Assembly (NCBI RefSeq): GCF_029223185.1
Contig: NZ_JARHUG010000014.1
Coordinates: forward strand, 61,306-125,305
Direction of reading: 5' to 3'
DNA: 64,000 bases
DNA from: Aliiglaciecola sp. CAU 1673
GTDB taxonomy: Bacteria; Pseudomonadota; Gammaproteobacteria; Enterobacterales; Alteromonadaceae
Notes under the pieces: generated by a model
The model's input: the letters and a program-made list of their open reading frames with translations, nothing else
Database searches by the model: none
Told to the model about the DNA's origin: nothing
Program-made: the position numbers and the translations under genes
Shown here: piece by piece, positions 8,746 through 16,571 of the stretch
Position numbering within the stretch: position 1 is the first letter of the stretch
Layout: every line of letters begins with the position of its first letter

Positions 8746-9873
8746 GTGCTTTTAACCACTATTGCCAGTGCCGGCGTGGCAATTGGCCTGTTGTTGGTCT
8801 TCCTGTTGCTTACCTTGAAAAACGGACGGCAATACGGCAACCGCCTGCTGGCCGGCTTTGTACTGGTAGTTTGTTTGTCTCTGGCCACCACCTTCTTACA
8901 GGATCAGCCACAGTTATACTGGCTCTATGCGTTGCATATTCCCTGGTTGTTTACCCTGGGACCATTGCTTTTCTGGTATGTGCGCTGGATAACCTGCGAT
9001 GACAAGATACAGCCTTCCTGGCTTTGGCATTTTTTGCCGTTGCTGCTGGCGGCGGCAAACTGTTTTCCAGTTTATTTCTCTGCGTTATCTGGCCAGATGC
9101 TTTCCGGTCATAATGCGATGTTGTTTATCCCCGAGCCCAGAATATTCAACCTGCTGTATTTACAGATTCTGGTTTACGGCATGTTGTCGACCCGGCTTAT
9201 CAATCAATACCGCAAGAGCCTCAAAAACCGCTTCTGTGATATTCAGCATATCCAACTTCGCTGGCTCAATGCGCTAACCCTCGGATTGATGGCACTGCTG
9301 GTACTGGATGCGGTGCTCGGAAGCTGGGCGCAGTGGATGGGCGCCGGTTGGCTGATGATGCACAACAGCATGATCACGGCGCTGGTGGTCTATGTGATTT
9401 GTATGGCTTATGGTGCTCTCAAACAACCGATACTGTTGCACGGTGAACCCATCAACAAAACTGATGTGACTAAATATCAGAAGTCGGGCTTGCGCGAAGA
9501 CAGCGCCAGGTATTATCTGCAAAAACTGCAAAAGACGATGCAGGATGAACAGCTTTATCTGGATAGCGAATTAACCCTGAAGTCATTGGCCGGGAAGTTG
9601 AAGATGTCTGAGCACCACCTGTCCCAGATCCTCAATGACCACTTAGGCATGACCTTTTATGACTACATCAATCAGCACCGAATAGAACATGCCAAATCCT
9701 TGTTGGCAGACCCCGAAATTGCTGTCACCGATATCTGTTTTGCCGTGGGATATAACAATAAGGTGACGTTTTACAATGCATTTAAAAAGCGCACCCGGCT
9801 TACGCCCAGCGCCTGGCGGAAACAGCTTGTTTCCAGCCAAAGCCATGAAAGTCACTTAAAATCAATGAAGTAG
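8746..9873 (+). CDS. AraC-family regulator with N-terminal membrane domain
   Basis: A 375-residue protein. The first 220 residues hold about seven hydrophobic helices (IGLLLVFLLLTL, LFTLGPLLFWYV, LWHFLPLLLAAA and others). After a linker comes a C-terminal AraC HTH (about 265-365), with LTLKSLAGKLKMSEHHLSQILN as the first helix-turn-helix and AVTDICFAVGYNNKVTFYNAFKK as the conserved second one. These membrane-anchored AraC proteins are presumed sensors of membrane or periplasmic signals. The start is GTG at 8746; a stop codon lies 15 bases upstream in frame. A second protein of the same architecture is encoded at 11796-12830. Confidence 0.88.
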   Translation: MLLTTIASAGVAIGLLLVFLLLTLKNGRQYGNRLLAGFVLVVCLSLATTFLQDQPQLYWLYALHIPWLFTLGPLLFWYVRWITCDDKIQPSWLWHFLPLLLAAANCFPVYFSALSGQMLSGHNAMLFIPEPRIFNLLYLQILVYGMLSTRLINQYRKSLKNRFCDIQHIQLRWLNALTLGLMALLVLDAVLGSWAQWMGAGWLMMHNSMITALVVYVICMAYGALKQPILLHGEPINKTDVTKYQKSGLREDSARYYLQKLQKTMQDEQLYLDSELTLKSLAGKLKMSEHHLSQILNDHLGMTFYDYINQHRIEHAKSLLADPEIAVTDICFAVGYNNKVTFYNAFKKRTRLTPSAWRKQLVSSQSHESHLKSMK

Positions 9874-9986
9874 CCTCTTTTAAAAGGGAAGGTAAACTTC
9901 CGTTAAGCTAATGCCCGATAGGGATTAACGCCTACAAGGCCCGCATTCGATAGGTTGATGTCAGTGTCGTCAAACGGAGAATAAAG

Positions 9987-10490
9987 ATGAAACTGAAATC
10001 AATTTTGTTGCTACTAGGCTTTGTTACTTCCACGCTGGTGCAGGCCGGTGGTTGGCCAGAGACCACAGCAGAACAACGTGAAGTTGCTCTGACTTACAAC
10101 CACCTCCTCAATATTCAACAGGTTGAACAGGCCATGGCGCTGGTGGATGAGAACGTGCGGTTTTCCGATCCTACCTGGGGCGTTCACAATCAAAACAAAA
10201 CGCATCTTGCCACTGCGTACAGCTCAATGTCAGGCAGTTACCATAATATGCAGTTCGATATCCGTAAGGTGAGCAGCAGCAAAGGCACCCTGGTCATCCA
10301 TATGATTGGCAGTGCCGATGTTGATCTCAGCCCGGATGCCAGCGCCGATCAACGTGTCCACCTGTTTGCCGATTTTATCCGCGTATTGGAAGTTAAAGAC
10401 GGTAAGATCGTCCGGCATTTGGATTTGTCAGATTACGACAAGTTTATGCCGTCACTTATGCCCTCTACAGGAGACTCTTCAGGGCAGTAG
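9987..10490 (+). CDS. Secreted NTF2/SnoaL-like protein
   Basis: A 167-residue protein with signal peptide MKLKSILLLLGFVTSTLVQA and an NTF2-like fold: VALTYNHLLNIQQVEQAMALV, then FSDPTWG, a central variable region, and a final strand pair FADFIRVLEVKDGKIVRHLDLSD. It has the layout of the nuclear-transport-factor-2/SnoaL superfamily. Ligand and role are unknown. A GGAG ribosome site stands 8 bases before the ATG. It directly follows the AraC regulator at 8746 and converges on another NTF2-containing gene, so the two may belong to one regulon. Confidence 0.8.
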   Translation: MKLKSILLLLGFVTSTLVQAGGWPETTAEQREVALTYNHLLNIQQVEQAMALVDENVRFSDPTWGVHNQNKTHLATAYSSMSGSYHNMQFDIRKVSSSKGTLVIHMIGSADVDLSPDASADQRVHLFADFIRVLEVKDGKIVRHLDLSDYDKFMPSLMPSTGDSSGQ

Positions 10491-10568
10491 AATGTCAGGC
10501 CGTGAACGACCTGACACAACAGCGGCTTGATAAGATTAAGATCAATAACCTTGCAGGCGAACGCTGTC

Positions 10569-11711
10569 TTAGCTTGCAGGGTTATCTTGCCGTGTGAGTT
10601 GTTCGATGATCTTTCTGGCCACCCCGGCAGAGGACAGGTAGTTCTGGCCGGTAATAATGCGACCATCCACTTCCACATGAGCAGTATTTCTGGGGCTATG
10701 CAGGAAGATTCCGCCGCGCGCTTCAATGGTTTTCTGGATCAGGAAGGGGAATTCTTTGAAGTATGCTTTGGTCTGGTTTTCAAAGGCCTCCGGGTAACCA
10801 CTGATGCGTTTCCCGCTGACCAGATAGTCGCCATTTTTAAGCTTTAAGTGGGCAATTCCGGCCGTGCCATGGCAAACCGCCGAGATTATGCCGTTGTGCT
10901 TTTCATAGATGGCCATGGATATCTGCTGAAGCTGCGGATTGTCGGCCACCCCATACATGGCGTTGGTGCCGCCCACATAATGTACGGCCCGATAGTTTTC
11001 AGCCTGCACCTGCTCCGGACGCAACGTATTGCCGATGGCATACATAAAATCGTTATCGTAGAGATACTTTTTGTGCAGTTGATCAGATGTATTGATATAA
11101 GCCAGGGGTAAGGCGCCGCCCTTAGGACTGACAAAGTCCACATTGAAACCGGCCTGGATAAACTCCTCATAGGCATTCACTATTTCTGAGAAGCTAACCC
11201 CGGTTGGTAGGTCAGTATCACCGTGGAAGTGGGCGCTGGACAGGATAAACAGGATGCGCTGGCCATTGTTAGCGCTGTGAGTGCCCGCGGCCGACTTGCT
11301 GATGATTTGCCATTGGTCTTCCAGCTTTTTCAGCAAGAACATATCGATATAGCGCAGCTGCTTATTGGGCATCAGGATCTCGGCTTTGACGCTGGCCAGG
11401 CCTCCTTCTACATCCATACTCAGGATACGTCCGACCCGGCCATTAAACCGGCCCCTGTTTTCTTCCTTATGCCAGCCAATGTAGTCTTTGGCACTGACTT
11501 CCCAATAAGGCATGCCGGACTTCTCAAGATACAGCCTGGCATTGTCATGAAAGGCTTTTTGCAAGCTGCCCTGGTCGCTGTGGGCGCTGCCATAAAAATA
11601 GTGCTTAATGACCTTTTCTATGGCTTGCCTGTCTGCGTTAGTGTTGTCGATTGCCTTTGCATCTGAACACGGTAATGCCAGAAAAAGGAATAAGAATGTA
11701 AAATATTTCAA
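10569..11711 (-). CDS. Exported NTF2-like plus DJ-1/PfpI-domain fusion protein
   Basis: A 380-residue two-domain protein. After a signal peptide (LKYFTFLFLFLALPCSDAKA) comes an NTF2/lumazine-binding-like domain (ADRQAIEKVIKHYFYGSAH to WQIISKSAAGTHS, about residues 25-150). A DJ-1/PfpI glutamine-amidotransferase-like domain fills about 150-375. Its nucleophile elbow is AVCHGTAG; the loop VSPKGGALPL and the segment GGTNAMYGV are also visible. DJ-1 relatives include glyoxalase III and chaperone-type enzymes; the exact activity is not predictable. The start is TTG at 11709-11711 with a strong GGAGGG seven bases before it. The longer frame's upstream codons encode that ribosome site itself. Confidence 0.82.
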   Translation of the reverse strand: MKYFTFLFLFLALPCSDAKAIDNTNADRQAIEKVIKHYFYGSAHSDQGSLQKAFHDNARLYLEKSGMPYWEVSAKDYIGWHKEENRGRFNGRVGRILSMDVEGGLASVKAEILMPNKQLRYIDMFLLKKLEDQWQIISKSAAGTHSANNGQRILFILSSAHFHGDTDLPTGVSFSEIVNAYEEFIQAGFNVDFVSPKGGALPLAYINTSDQLHKKYLYDNDFMYAIGNTLRPEQVQAENYRAVHYVGGTNAMYGVADNPQLQQISMAIYEKHNGIISAVCHGTAGIAHLKLKNGDYLVSGKRISGYPEAFENQTKAYFKEFPFLIQKTIEARGGIFLHSPRNTAHVEVDGRIITGQNYLSSAGVARKIIEQLTRQDNPAS

Positions 11712-11795
11712 GTGATTACCCTCCGAATTAAGCAAGGGCAATGTATCGAAATCAGGGCAAATGACAGTACGAAATCATAAATCCGAAGTCCGGTT

Positions 11796-12830
11796 TTATG
11801 GATTGGTAATGTCTGTTTTCTGTTGTTGACGAAACTTAGCAGGTGTGGTGCCGGTAAACTTTTTAAAGGCGCTATAAAAGGTGGATTGGGAGTTAAAGCC
11901 AGCCGCCTCACCGATTTGCTCCATGCTCATCGACTTATTAGATAGCAGCAAGGCTTTTGCATGGTCAATACGCAGTTCGTTTAGATAGTGGGGAAAAGTG
12001 CTGCTGAGATTGTCATTTACAAACTGGGATAAGCGGGAGGTATTGGTGCCCAGTTTCTTCGCCAGTTGCGCCAGGGTCAGATTGGCATCGAGATAAAGCT
12101 GCTCCTCACGCATCAGTCGGGTTAGCTTTGCCGCCAGCTGCTGTGCTTCATCCGGCTCGATTTTCTTATCCTGGTATTTTGCCTGCCGGCTCTCCCGCCG
12201 GGAAAACAATACAATCAGAACGCTTAGGTAAAGTATCAATGAAAAACTCAGCGCCCCACTGATATAGGAGGTATAGGAGCCGGTCACATAGGCCAGCCAA
12301 ATCAGGCTTGTACCGATAGCCGCACTTATGCAGAGGGTCTGTGCTGGATGTAAGCGGCTATTGCCTTTAAACAGGTCAAGCAGTAATGGCCTAATCAGTA
12401 AAAAGCTAAAAGCCAGGTAGGCAAACCAGACATAGTTCACCAACTTGTATAAATAGCTTCCCCAAAGCACTTCATGCTGTTGGTAGGGAAAAAGGACGCC
12501 AATGAGCACAATCGTCGCGAATGGCAGCAGAAAATGTAACCAGCGTAGGCGGCTGATTGTTTCTGAGCGCATTATGAAAAAGCAATACAGATACAAACTG
12601 GGCCCAATCAGCAGGCAGGCTGACAGACCGATTTGCAGATAAATCTTGGCCAGAGCCGGAGAGAAGAAGAAAAACACCGACTTGCCGACCCTGATGCTCA
12701 GCATAAACAGCAATAAAGCCAATAGCGCATTGCCAAGGTTTCGGGGCGTCTTCAGTAGCAGATAAGCACTCAGTAAAAGTCCGTTAAAGACGCCTAAGGC
12801 ACTGAAAAAGAATAAAATTTGTGCTGTCAT
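11796..12830 (-). CDS. AraC-family regulator with N-terminal membrane domain
   Basis: A 344-residue protein with about seven transmembrane helices in residues 1-215 (ILFFFSALGVFNGLLLSAYLLL; WLHFLLPFATIVLIGVLF; SFSLILYLSVLIVLF) and a C-terminal AraC HTH (about 240-340). The HTH includes LTLAQLAKKLGTNTSRLSQFVND and SMEQIGEAAGFNSQSTFYSAFKK. The layout matches the regulator at 8746, and both share the EEQLYLD(S/A)(E/N)LTL linker, so they are paralogues. It lies 84 bases upstream of the NTF2/DJ-1 gene on the same strand and probably controls it. The ribosome site is weak. Confidence 0.88.
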   Translation of the reverse strand: MTAQILFFFSALGVFNGLLLSAYLLLKTPRNLGNALLALLLFMLSIRVGKSVFFFFSPALAKIYLQIGLSACLLIGPSLYLYCFFIMRSETISRLRWLHFLLPFATIVLIGVLFPYQQHEVLWGSYLYKLVNYVWFAYLAFSFLLIRPLLLDLFKGNSRLHPAQTLCISAAIGTSLIWLAYVTGSYTSYISGALSFSLILYLSVLIVLFSRRESRQAKYQDKKIEPDEAQQLAAKLTRLMREEQLYLDANLTLAQLAKKLGTNTSRLSQFVNDNLSSTFPHYLNELRIDHAKALLLSNKSMSMEQIGEAAGFNSQSTFYSAFKKFTGTTPAKFRQQQKTDITNP

Positions 12831-12863
12831 GCCGGATAATGATTCACGCTGACGATTCGCTAG

Positions 12864-13112
12864 TTAAAAGGCGGTGGGCTTTTCAATATCGCCAATGGCT
12901 TCCTGGATAGATTCCAGGCGTCCTTGCAACATGGCCTGGGCGTCGTGCAGGCCCTGATTGTAGAAATAGGCGCCGAACTCCTTGCCGATAAAATCCAGCA
13001 GGAATTCGGCGTCAAACTGGCCCAGTTCCACATCTAGCTCTTCCATCAAATAGCACCGCAGCTTAGTGCAGAGGTGATCCCTGACTTCCTTGGGAAAGTC
13101 GACACTGGACAT
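12864..13112 (-). CDS. DUF2164 family small protein
   Basis: An 82-residue cytoplasmic protein matching the DUF2164 pattern: a short N-terminal FPKEVRDHL, an acidic helix EELDVELGQFDAEFLLDFIGKEF, and the signature YNQGLHDAQAML. The function of the family is unknown. The start ATG has GGGAG six bases upstream. It begins 24 bases after the symporter gene stop on the same strand, so it is probably co-transcribed with it. Confidence 0.85.
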   Translation of the reverse strand: MSSVDFPKEVRDHLCTKLRCYLMEELDVELGQFDAEFLLDFIGKEFGAYFYNQGLHDAQAMLQGRLESIQEAIGDIEKPTAF

Positions 13113-13136
13113 ACTACTCCCTTTCTTAAAACGCGT

Positions 13137-14561
13137 TCACGGGCGCGAGTCGCCAGACTCGTGCCAAATGCCATTTTCCGTCTCACCCTGAATAGGGCAG
13201 TTACCGGTTTTATATTCCGGGGTTTGGCCGCGTTTACGTTGCGCAAGGTAATCCTTACTGACAGATACGATAGTCGGGGTGAGCCAGATAATGGCGATGG
13301 TGTTGATCACTGTCATCAGGCCCAAGGCCATATCGGCCATGGCCCACACATGGGGCAGGGAGGCCATGGCACCCCATAAAATCATGGCCAGATAGCCTGC
13401 CGTGTAGCAGCTGCGGCCAATTTTATTGTCCAACTTAAACATATGCAGGTTACTTTCGCCGTATGCGTAGTTGGCGACCACCGAGGTAAAGGCAAACAGG
13501 CTGATGGCGGCGGCCACAAAGTCAGTGCCACCTTCGCCCAAGTGGAAGGTCATGGCGTCCTGGGTCATACGGATGCCTTCCATTTTTTCGCCCATGCCGC
13601 CACCGGCCAACAGGATGATGATGGCAGTACAGGTACAGAGCACCAGGGTATCGAAGAACACCCCCAGCATTTGCACATAGCCCTGACTTGCAGGGTGGTT
13701 GGGATTAGGGGTGGCGCTGGCCGCGGCATGGGGCACCGAGCCGGAGCCGGCCTCGTTGGAATACAAACCGCGTTGAATACCATTTTTGATGGCGGCACCT
13801 AACAGGCCACCACCGGCTTCCTGTAAGCCAAAGGCGGAGGTAATGATGTTGTACAGCATGGCCGGTACCTGCTCGATATTGATGGCGGTGATAACGAGCG
13901 CCACCAACACATAGCTGATGCCCATAAATGGCACCATCCATTCGGCAAAGCGGGCGATGCCGCGCAGGCCACCGATCACAATGACCCCGGCCAGCATAAT
14001 AATGACCACGCCTGCGTTTAGCGTTGAGACCCCATAGGCATGATTTAAGGCATCGGTAATGGAGTTTGCCTGTACGGCGCTGAAGATAAAGCCATAACCC
14101 ATAAACAGGCAGAGTGAGAAGGTGATGGCCAGCCAACGCTGATTAAGTCCTTGCTGAATGTAATAAGCAGGGCCACCACGATATTCGCCGTTGCGATCTT
14201 TAACCTTGTACAACTGGCCCAACAGGCTTTCGGCAAAGCCGGTGGCCATACCCAAAAGGGCAATCATCCACATCCAGAATATAGCGCCGGCGCCGCCTAA
14301 GGAAATGGCGACCGCCACCCCTGCCAGATTGCCGGTGCCAACCCGGGCTGAGAGACTGGTGCATAAGGCACCGAAGGAGCTGATCCCGGCTTTATCGCTT
14401 TTGCCGCTGCCTTTCATCAGGCTGAACATATGGAAGAATTGGCGGAATTGGATGGCACCGAGGTGGTAGGTAAACCACAGGCCGGTAGCGACCAGAATGA
14501 CGATTAGCAGTCCGCCCCATAACACGCCATTAATGGCATTAACAATTTCGTGGATAAACAT
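13137..14561 (-). CDS. AGCS-family sodium:alanine/glycine symporter
   Basis: A 474-residue integral membrane protein with about ten helices. AGCS signatures include SFGALCTSLSARVGTGNLAG near residue 62 (the sodium and substrate site region), GPAYYIQQGL, and the later GIQRGLYSNEAGSGSVPHAAA. These proteins import alanine or glycine with Na+. The C-terminus is a soluble tail. The start ATG at 14559-14561 has a weak ribosome site. It heads a two-gene unit with the DUF2164 protein and lies just downstream of the tRNA cluster terminator on the same strand. Confidence 0.93.
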   Translation of the reverse strand: MFIHEIVNAINGVLWGGLLIVILVATGLWFTYHLGAIQFRQFFHMFSLMKGSGKSDKAGISSFGALCTSLSARVGTGNLAGVAVAISLGGAGAIFWMWMIALLGMATGFAESLLGQLYKVKDRNGEYRGGPAYYIQQGLNQRWLAITFSLCLFMGYGFIFSAVQANSITDALNHAYGVSTLNAGVVIIMLAGVIVIGGLRGIARFAEWMVPFMGISYVLVALVITAINIEQVPAMLYNIITSAFGLQEAGGGLLGAAIKNGIQRGLYSNEAGSGSVPHAAASATPNPNHPASQGYVQMLGVFFDTLVLCTCTAIIILLAGGGMGEKMEGIRMTQDAMTFHLGEGGTDFVAAAISLFAFTSVVANYAYGESNLHMFKLDNKIGRSCYTAGYLAMILWGAMASLPHVWAMADMALGLMTVINTIAIIWLTPTIVSVSKDYLAQRKRGQTPEYKTGNCPIQGETENGIWHESGDSRP

Positions 14562-14656
14562 CAGGATTTTGCGTTCTTGTTCTTTTATCCGACATAGTCG
14601 CAGAGAAGCCGGCCGGGTGGCAAGGGATTGGTGAGCAGTGGCAAAATCAACAAAGC

Positions 14657-14684
14657 AAAAAGCCGGTCATTGACCGGCTTTTCA
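14657..14684 (-). terminator. Terminator of the tRNA cluster
   Basis: A stem AGCCGGT/ACCGGCT with a short loop is followed on the minus strand by TTTTTG. It sits 6 bases after the last tRNA-Gln and closes the Met-Leu-Gln-Gln transcript. Confidence 0.85.
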
Positions 14685-14689
14685 GAAGA

Positions 14690-14764
14690 TGGCTGGGGTG
14701 GCTGGATTTGAACCAACGCATGGCGGGATCAAAACCCGCTGCCTTACCGCTTGGCGACACCCCA
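14690..14764 (-). tRNA. tRNA-Gln (TTG), copy 2
   Basis: 75 nt including encoded CCA. The acceptor arm is TGGGGTG/CACCCCA, and the anticodon arm GCGGG-TTTTGAT-CCCGC gives anticodon TTG (Gln, CAA). Its sequence is identical to the copy at 14801-14875. Confidence 0.97.
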
Positions 14765-14800
14765 ATTGGGCACTAAAACGAATTATACCAAAGAAGAGAA

Positions 14801-14875
14801 TGGCTGGGGTGGCTGGATTTGAACCAACGCATGGCGGGATCAAAACCCGCTGCCTTACCGCTTGGCGACACCCCA
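14801..14875 (-). tRNA. tRNA-Gln (TTG), copy 1
   Basis: 75 nt including CCA, identical to the neighbouring copy: anticodon loop TTTTGAT, anticodon TTG, and the TGGGGTGTCGCCAAGC 5' end typical of gammaproteobacterial tRNA-Gln. The two copies are 36 bases apart, which suggests a recent tandem duplication or conversion. Confidence 0.97.
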
Positions 14876-14878
14876 ACA

Positions 14879-14963
14879 TGGTGCGGAAGGAGAGACTCGA
14901 ACTCTCACGCCGTGAAGCACTGGAACCTAAATCCAGCGTGTCTACCAATTTCACCACTTCCGC
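14879..14963 (-). tRNA. tRNA-Leu (TAG)
   Basis: 85 nt including CCA, with the long variable arm of tRNA-Leu. The acceptor stem is GCGGAAG/CTTCCGC. The anticodon arm CTGGA-TTTAGGT-TCCAG gives anticodon TAG (Leu, CUA/CUN). Its place next to tRNA-Met corresponds to leuW in the E. coli metT-leuW-gln cluster. Confidence 0.97.
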
Positions 14964-14969
14964 ATAAAA

Positions 14970-15046
14970 TGGTGGCTACGGCGGGAATCGAACCTGCGAC
15001 CCCAGCATTATGAGTGCTGTGCTCTAACCAGCTGAGCTACGTAGCC
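14970..15046 (-). tRNA. tRNA-Met (CAT), elongator type
   Basis: 77 nt including CCA. The acceptor GGCTACG/CGTAGCC, and anticodon stem CAGCA/TGCTG around loop CTCATAA give anticodon CAT. The sequence is close to E. coli metT (GGCTACGTAGCTCAG start), so it is the elongator and not the initiator. It is the first tRNA of the cluster. Confidence 0.97.
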
Positions 15047-15074
15047 ACTTTGGTACTCGCTTTGAGTGGCGCGT

Positions 15075-15103
15075 ATTATGCTGATCCCCCCTTTGAGCGT
15101 CAA
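15075..15103 (-). promoter_or_regulatory. Sigma-70 promoter of the tRNA cluster
   Basis: On the minus strand, TTGACG (15098-15103), a 17-bp spacer and CATAAT (15075-15080), followed by the GC-rich discriminator ACGCGCC. It lies about 30 bases before tRNA-Met. The strong -35 and GC-rich discriminator are typical of stringently controlled stable-RNA promoters. Confidence 0.85.
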
Positions 15104-15238
15104 CCCCTTTTTTGCCAACAAATGCGTGAGTGGTCAGTATCTGGACAATCTTCATCCCTTAGCGCTGATATTGGGTGTGTTTGATGATTTTATCGACTAT
15201 GTTTGCAGTGAGTTTGGGTCGTCAACGGACATAAAACC

Positions 15239-15994
15239 ATGTTTGTCGCCAGCCGTCGTCGTCTTTTATTGAGCGTACTGTTTAGTGCTTTTCTGTGCAG
15301 CGCAGCCACTTTTGCCGAGGAAGCCCCGCTGAGGGTATTGTTTTATCAGCCCGGCAATCCACCGTATACGTTGTTTGATGGGAATAAACCTCAAGGTATC
15401 TTTGCCGATCTGTTCGCCAGGATTGAAGAGATCAGTGACTTGAAGTTTGAGTTAATGACCTACCCGGTGGCGCGGGGATTGGCCGAATTCGACGCCGGTA
15501 ATGTGGATATTGAACCCGGAGTTAACCCTGACTGGCGCAGGCATATGCGGGTGTTGGGGGTGTTCAGTATTCCCTACGCCATTTCCGAAGAGGTGGTAGT
15601 GTTTGCGCCGGGCAAACTGGTGGCGGTCAACGAACCGGCAGATTTATTCGACAAGGTAGTGGGAATCGTAAGGGGCTTCTCATATCCGCGCTTTGACGCA
15701 GCATTTAGTACCGGGCTGATTACCCGACTGGATAATTTGTCTTACGACCTGTTAGCCGAGCAGCTGCTGCTGGGGCGGCTCAATCAAATATTTATCGGCC
15801 TCAATACCATCTTGTACTTTCAGAAAATGCGGCCCGAGTACCAAGCTCTGGAAGTGGGCGATGTGGTGGACTCACAGCAGGTAATGCTGCGCATTCATCC
15901 GAGTAAGGAGCATCTGTTACCCGTCATCAATCAGGCCCTGGAGCAGATGAAGACGGATGGGGAAATTGAAGCTATCTACGCCCGTTACCGCTAG
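15239..15994 (+). CDS. Periplasmic solute-binding protein, family 3 type
   Basis: A 251-residue protein with signal peptide MFVASRRRLLLSVLFSAFLCS ending near TFA-EE. The SBP_bac_3-like fold is shown by the first strand LRVLFYQPGNPPYTLFDGNKPQGIFADLF, the hinge region KVVGIVRGFSYPRF, and the C-terminal INQALEQMKTDGEIEAIYARYR. No ABC permease or ATPase genes are adjacent, so it may be an orphan receptor-like binding protein as is common in Alteromonadales. A second such protein is encoded at 19551. The ligand is unknown. Confidence 0.85.
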   Translation: MFVASRRRLLLSVLFSAFLCSAATFAEEAPLRVLFYQPGNPPYTLFDGNKPQGIFADLFARIEEISDLKFELMTYPVARGLAEFDAGNVDIEPGVNPDWRRHMRVLGVFSIPYAISEEVVVFAPGKLVAVNEPADLFDKVVGIVRGFSYPRFDAAFSTGLITRLDNLSYDLLAEQLLLGRLNQIFIGLNTILYFQKMRPEYQALEVGDVVDSQQVMLRIHPSKEHLLPVINQALEQMKTDGEIEAIYARYR

Positions 15995-16080
15995 TTCCTG
16001 TTGATTTAGCTAATGCGCCTTGTATTAGTCTGGCTAGCTTTTAATAGTGGAAATCCACTTAATCTCGTTAGGCTCGTCTG

Positions 16081-16536
16081 ATGAAACCGATACTGTTGTT
16101 ACTATCCCTGATGTCTTTTATCTGTGTTTCCGCCCATGCTAACTCTGATACACCTGTAACAGCTATAGAAAGACATTTTAGTCATACTTGGGAGCAGGAG
16201 ATCGGCTACACCCAGGTGGTCAGGGTGGGGCCTTGGTTGATGCTGTCCGGGGTCACCGCACCGGGGAATGATATGGCCGAGCAACTCAACCGGGTTTACG
16301 GCAATATTGAAAAGTTGCTTTAACGGCATCACCTTGGGATGGGGGATGTGGTTAAGGAAACCCTGTTCACCAAAGATATGGAGGAGATGAAGGCCAACAT
16401 GGGAGTACGAAAGGCCTTTTATCCTGACGGTCAGTATCCCGCAGCCAGTTGGGTGCAGATAAACAGGTTGTTTATGCCTGACAGCCTGGTGGAGGTAGAA
16501 GTGATGGCTTATCTGGGAGAAAAGGATAAAAACTAA
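16081..16536 (+). pseudogene. RidA-like secreted protein gene interrupted by an in-frame TAA
   Basis: Translation starts MKPILLLLSLMSFICVSAHANS (signal peptide) and continues as a RidA/YjgF-like domain: VRVGPWLMLSGVTAPGND, then QLNRVYGNIEKLL. A TAA at 16321-16323 interrupts it. The same frame then continues without any shift as RHHLGMGDVVKETLFTKDM to PAASWVQINRLFMPDSLVEVEVMAYL, which is the expected C-terminal half of the family. A single C-to-T change of a CAA codon would explain it. Either the gene is dead or the base is a sequencing error; both halves remain otherwise intact, so the lesion looks recent. Confidence 0.82.
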
Positions 16537-16560
16537 AAAGGCCCGCAAGGGCCTTTTGGG
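16534..16560. terminator. Bidirectional terminator between RidA-like pseudogene and ychF
   Basis: AAAGGCCC-GCAA-GGGCCTTT stem-loop with an A run on one side and TTTT on the other. It lies between two convergent genes and can serve both. Confidence 0.8.
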
Positions 16561-16571
16561 TTTCTGTCTGC

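Noticed and set aside
10493..10516. TGTCAGG...CCTGACA hairpin as a terminator between convergent genes
   Set aside because: Seven-base stem with a ten-base loop and no T run on either strand; not convincing as a terminator.
14682..15013. Frames of 64-92 residues over the tRNA cluster
   Set aside because: They are read through the two identical tRNA-Gln genes and their neighbours; the repeated peptide WLDLNQRMAGSKP-like text comes from the tRNAs.
13137..15046. Integrative element at the tRNA cluster
   Set aside because: No integrase, no direct repeat of a tRNA 3' end was found; the two tRNA-Gln genes are complete tandem copies rather than att sites.
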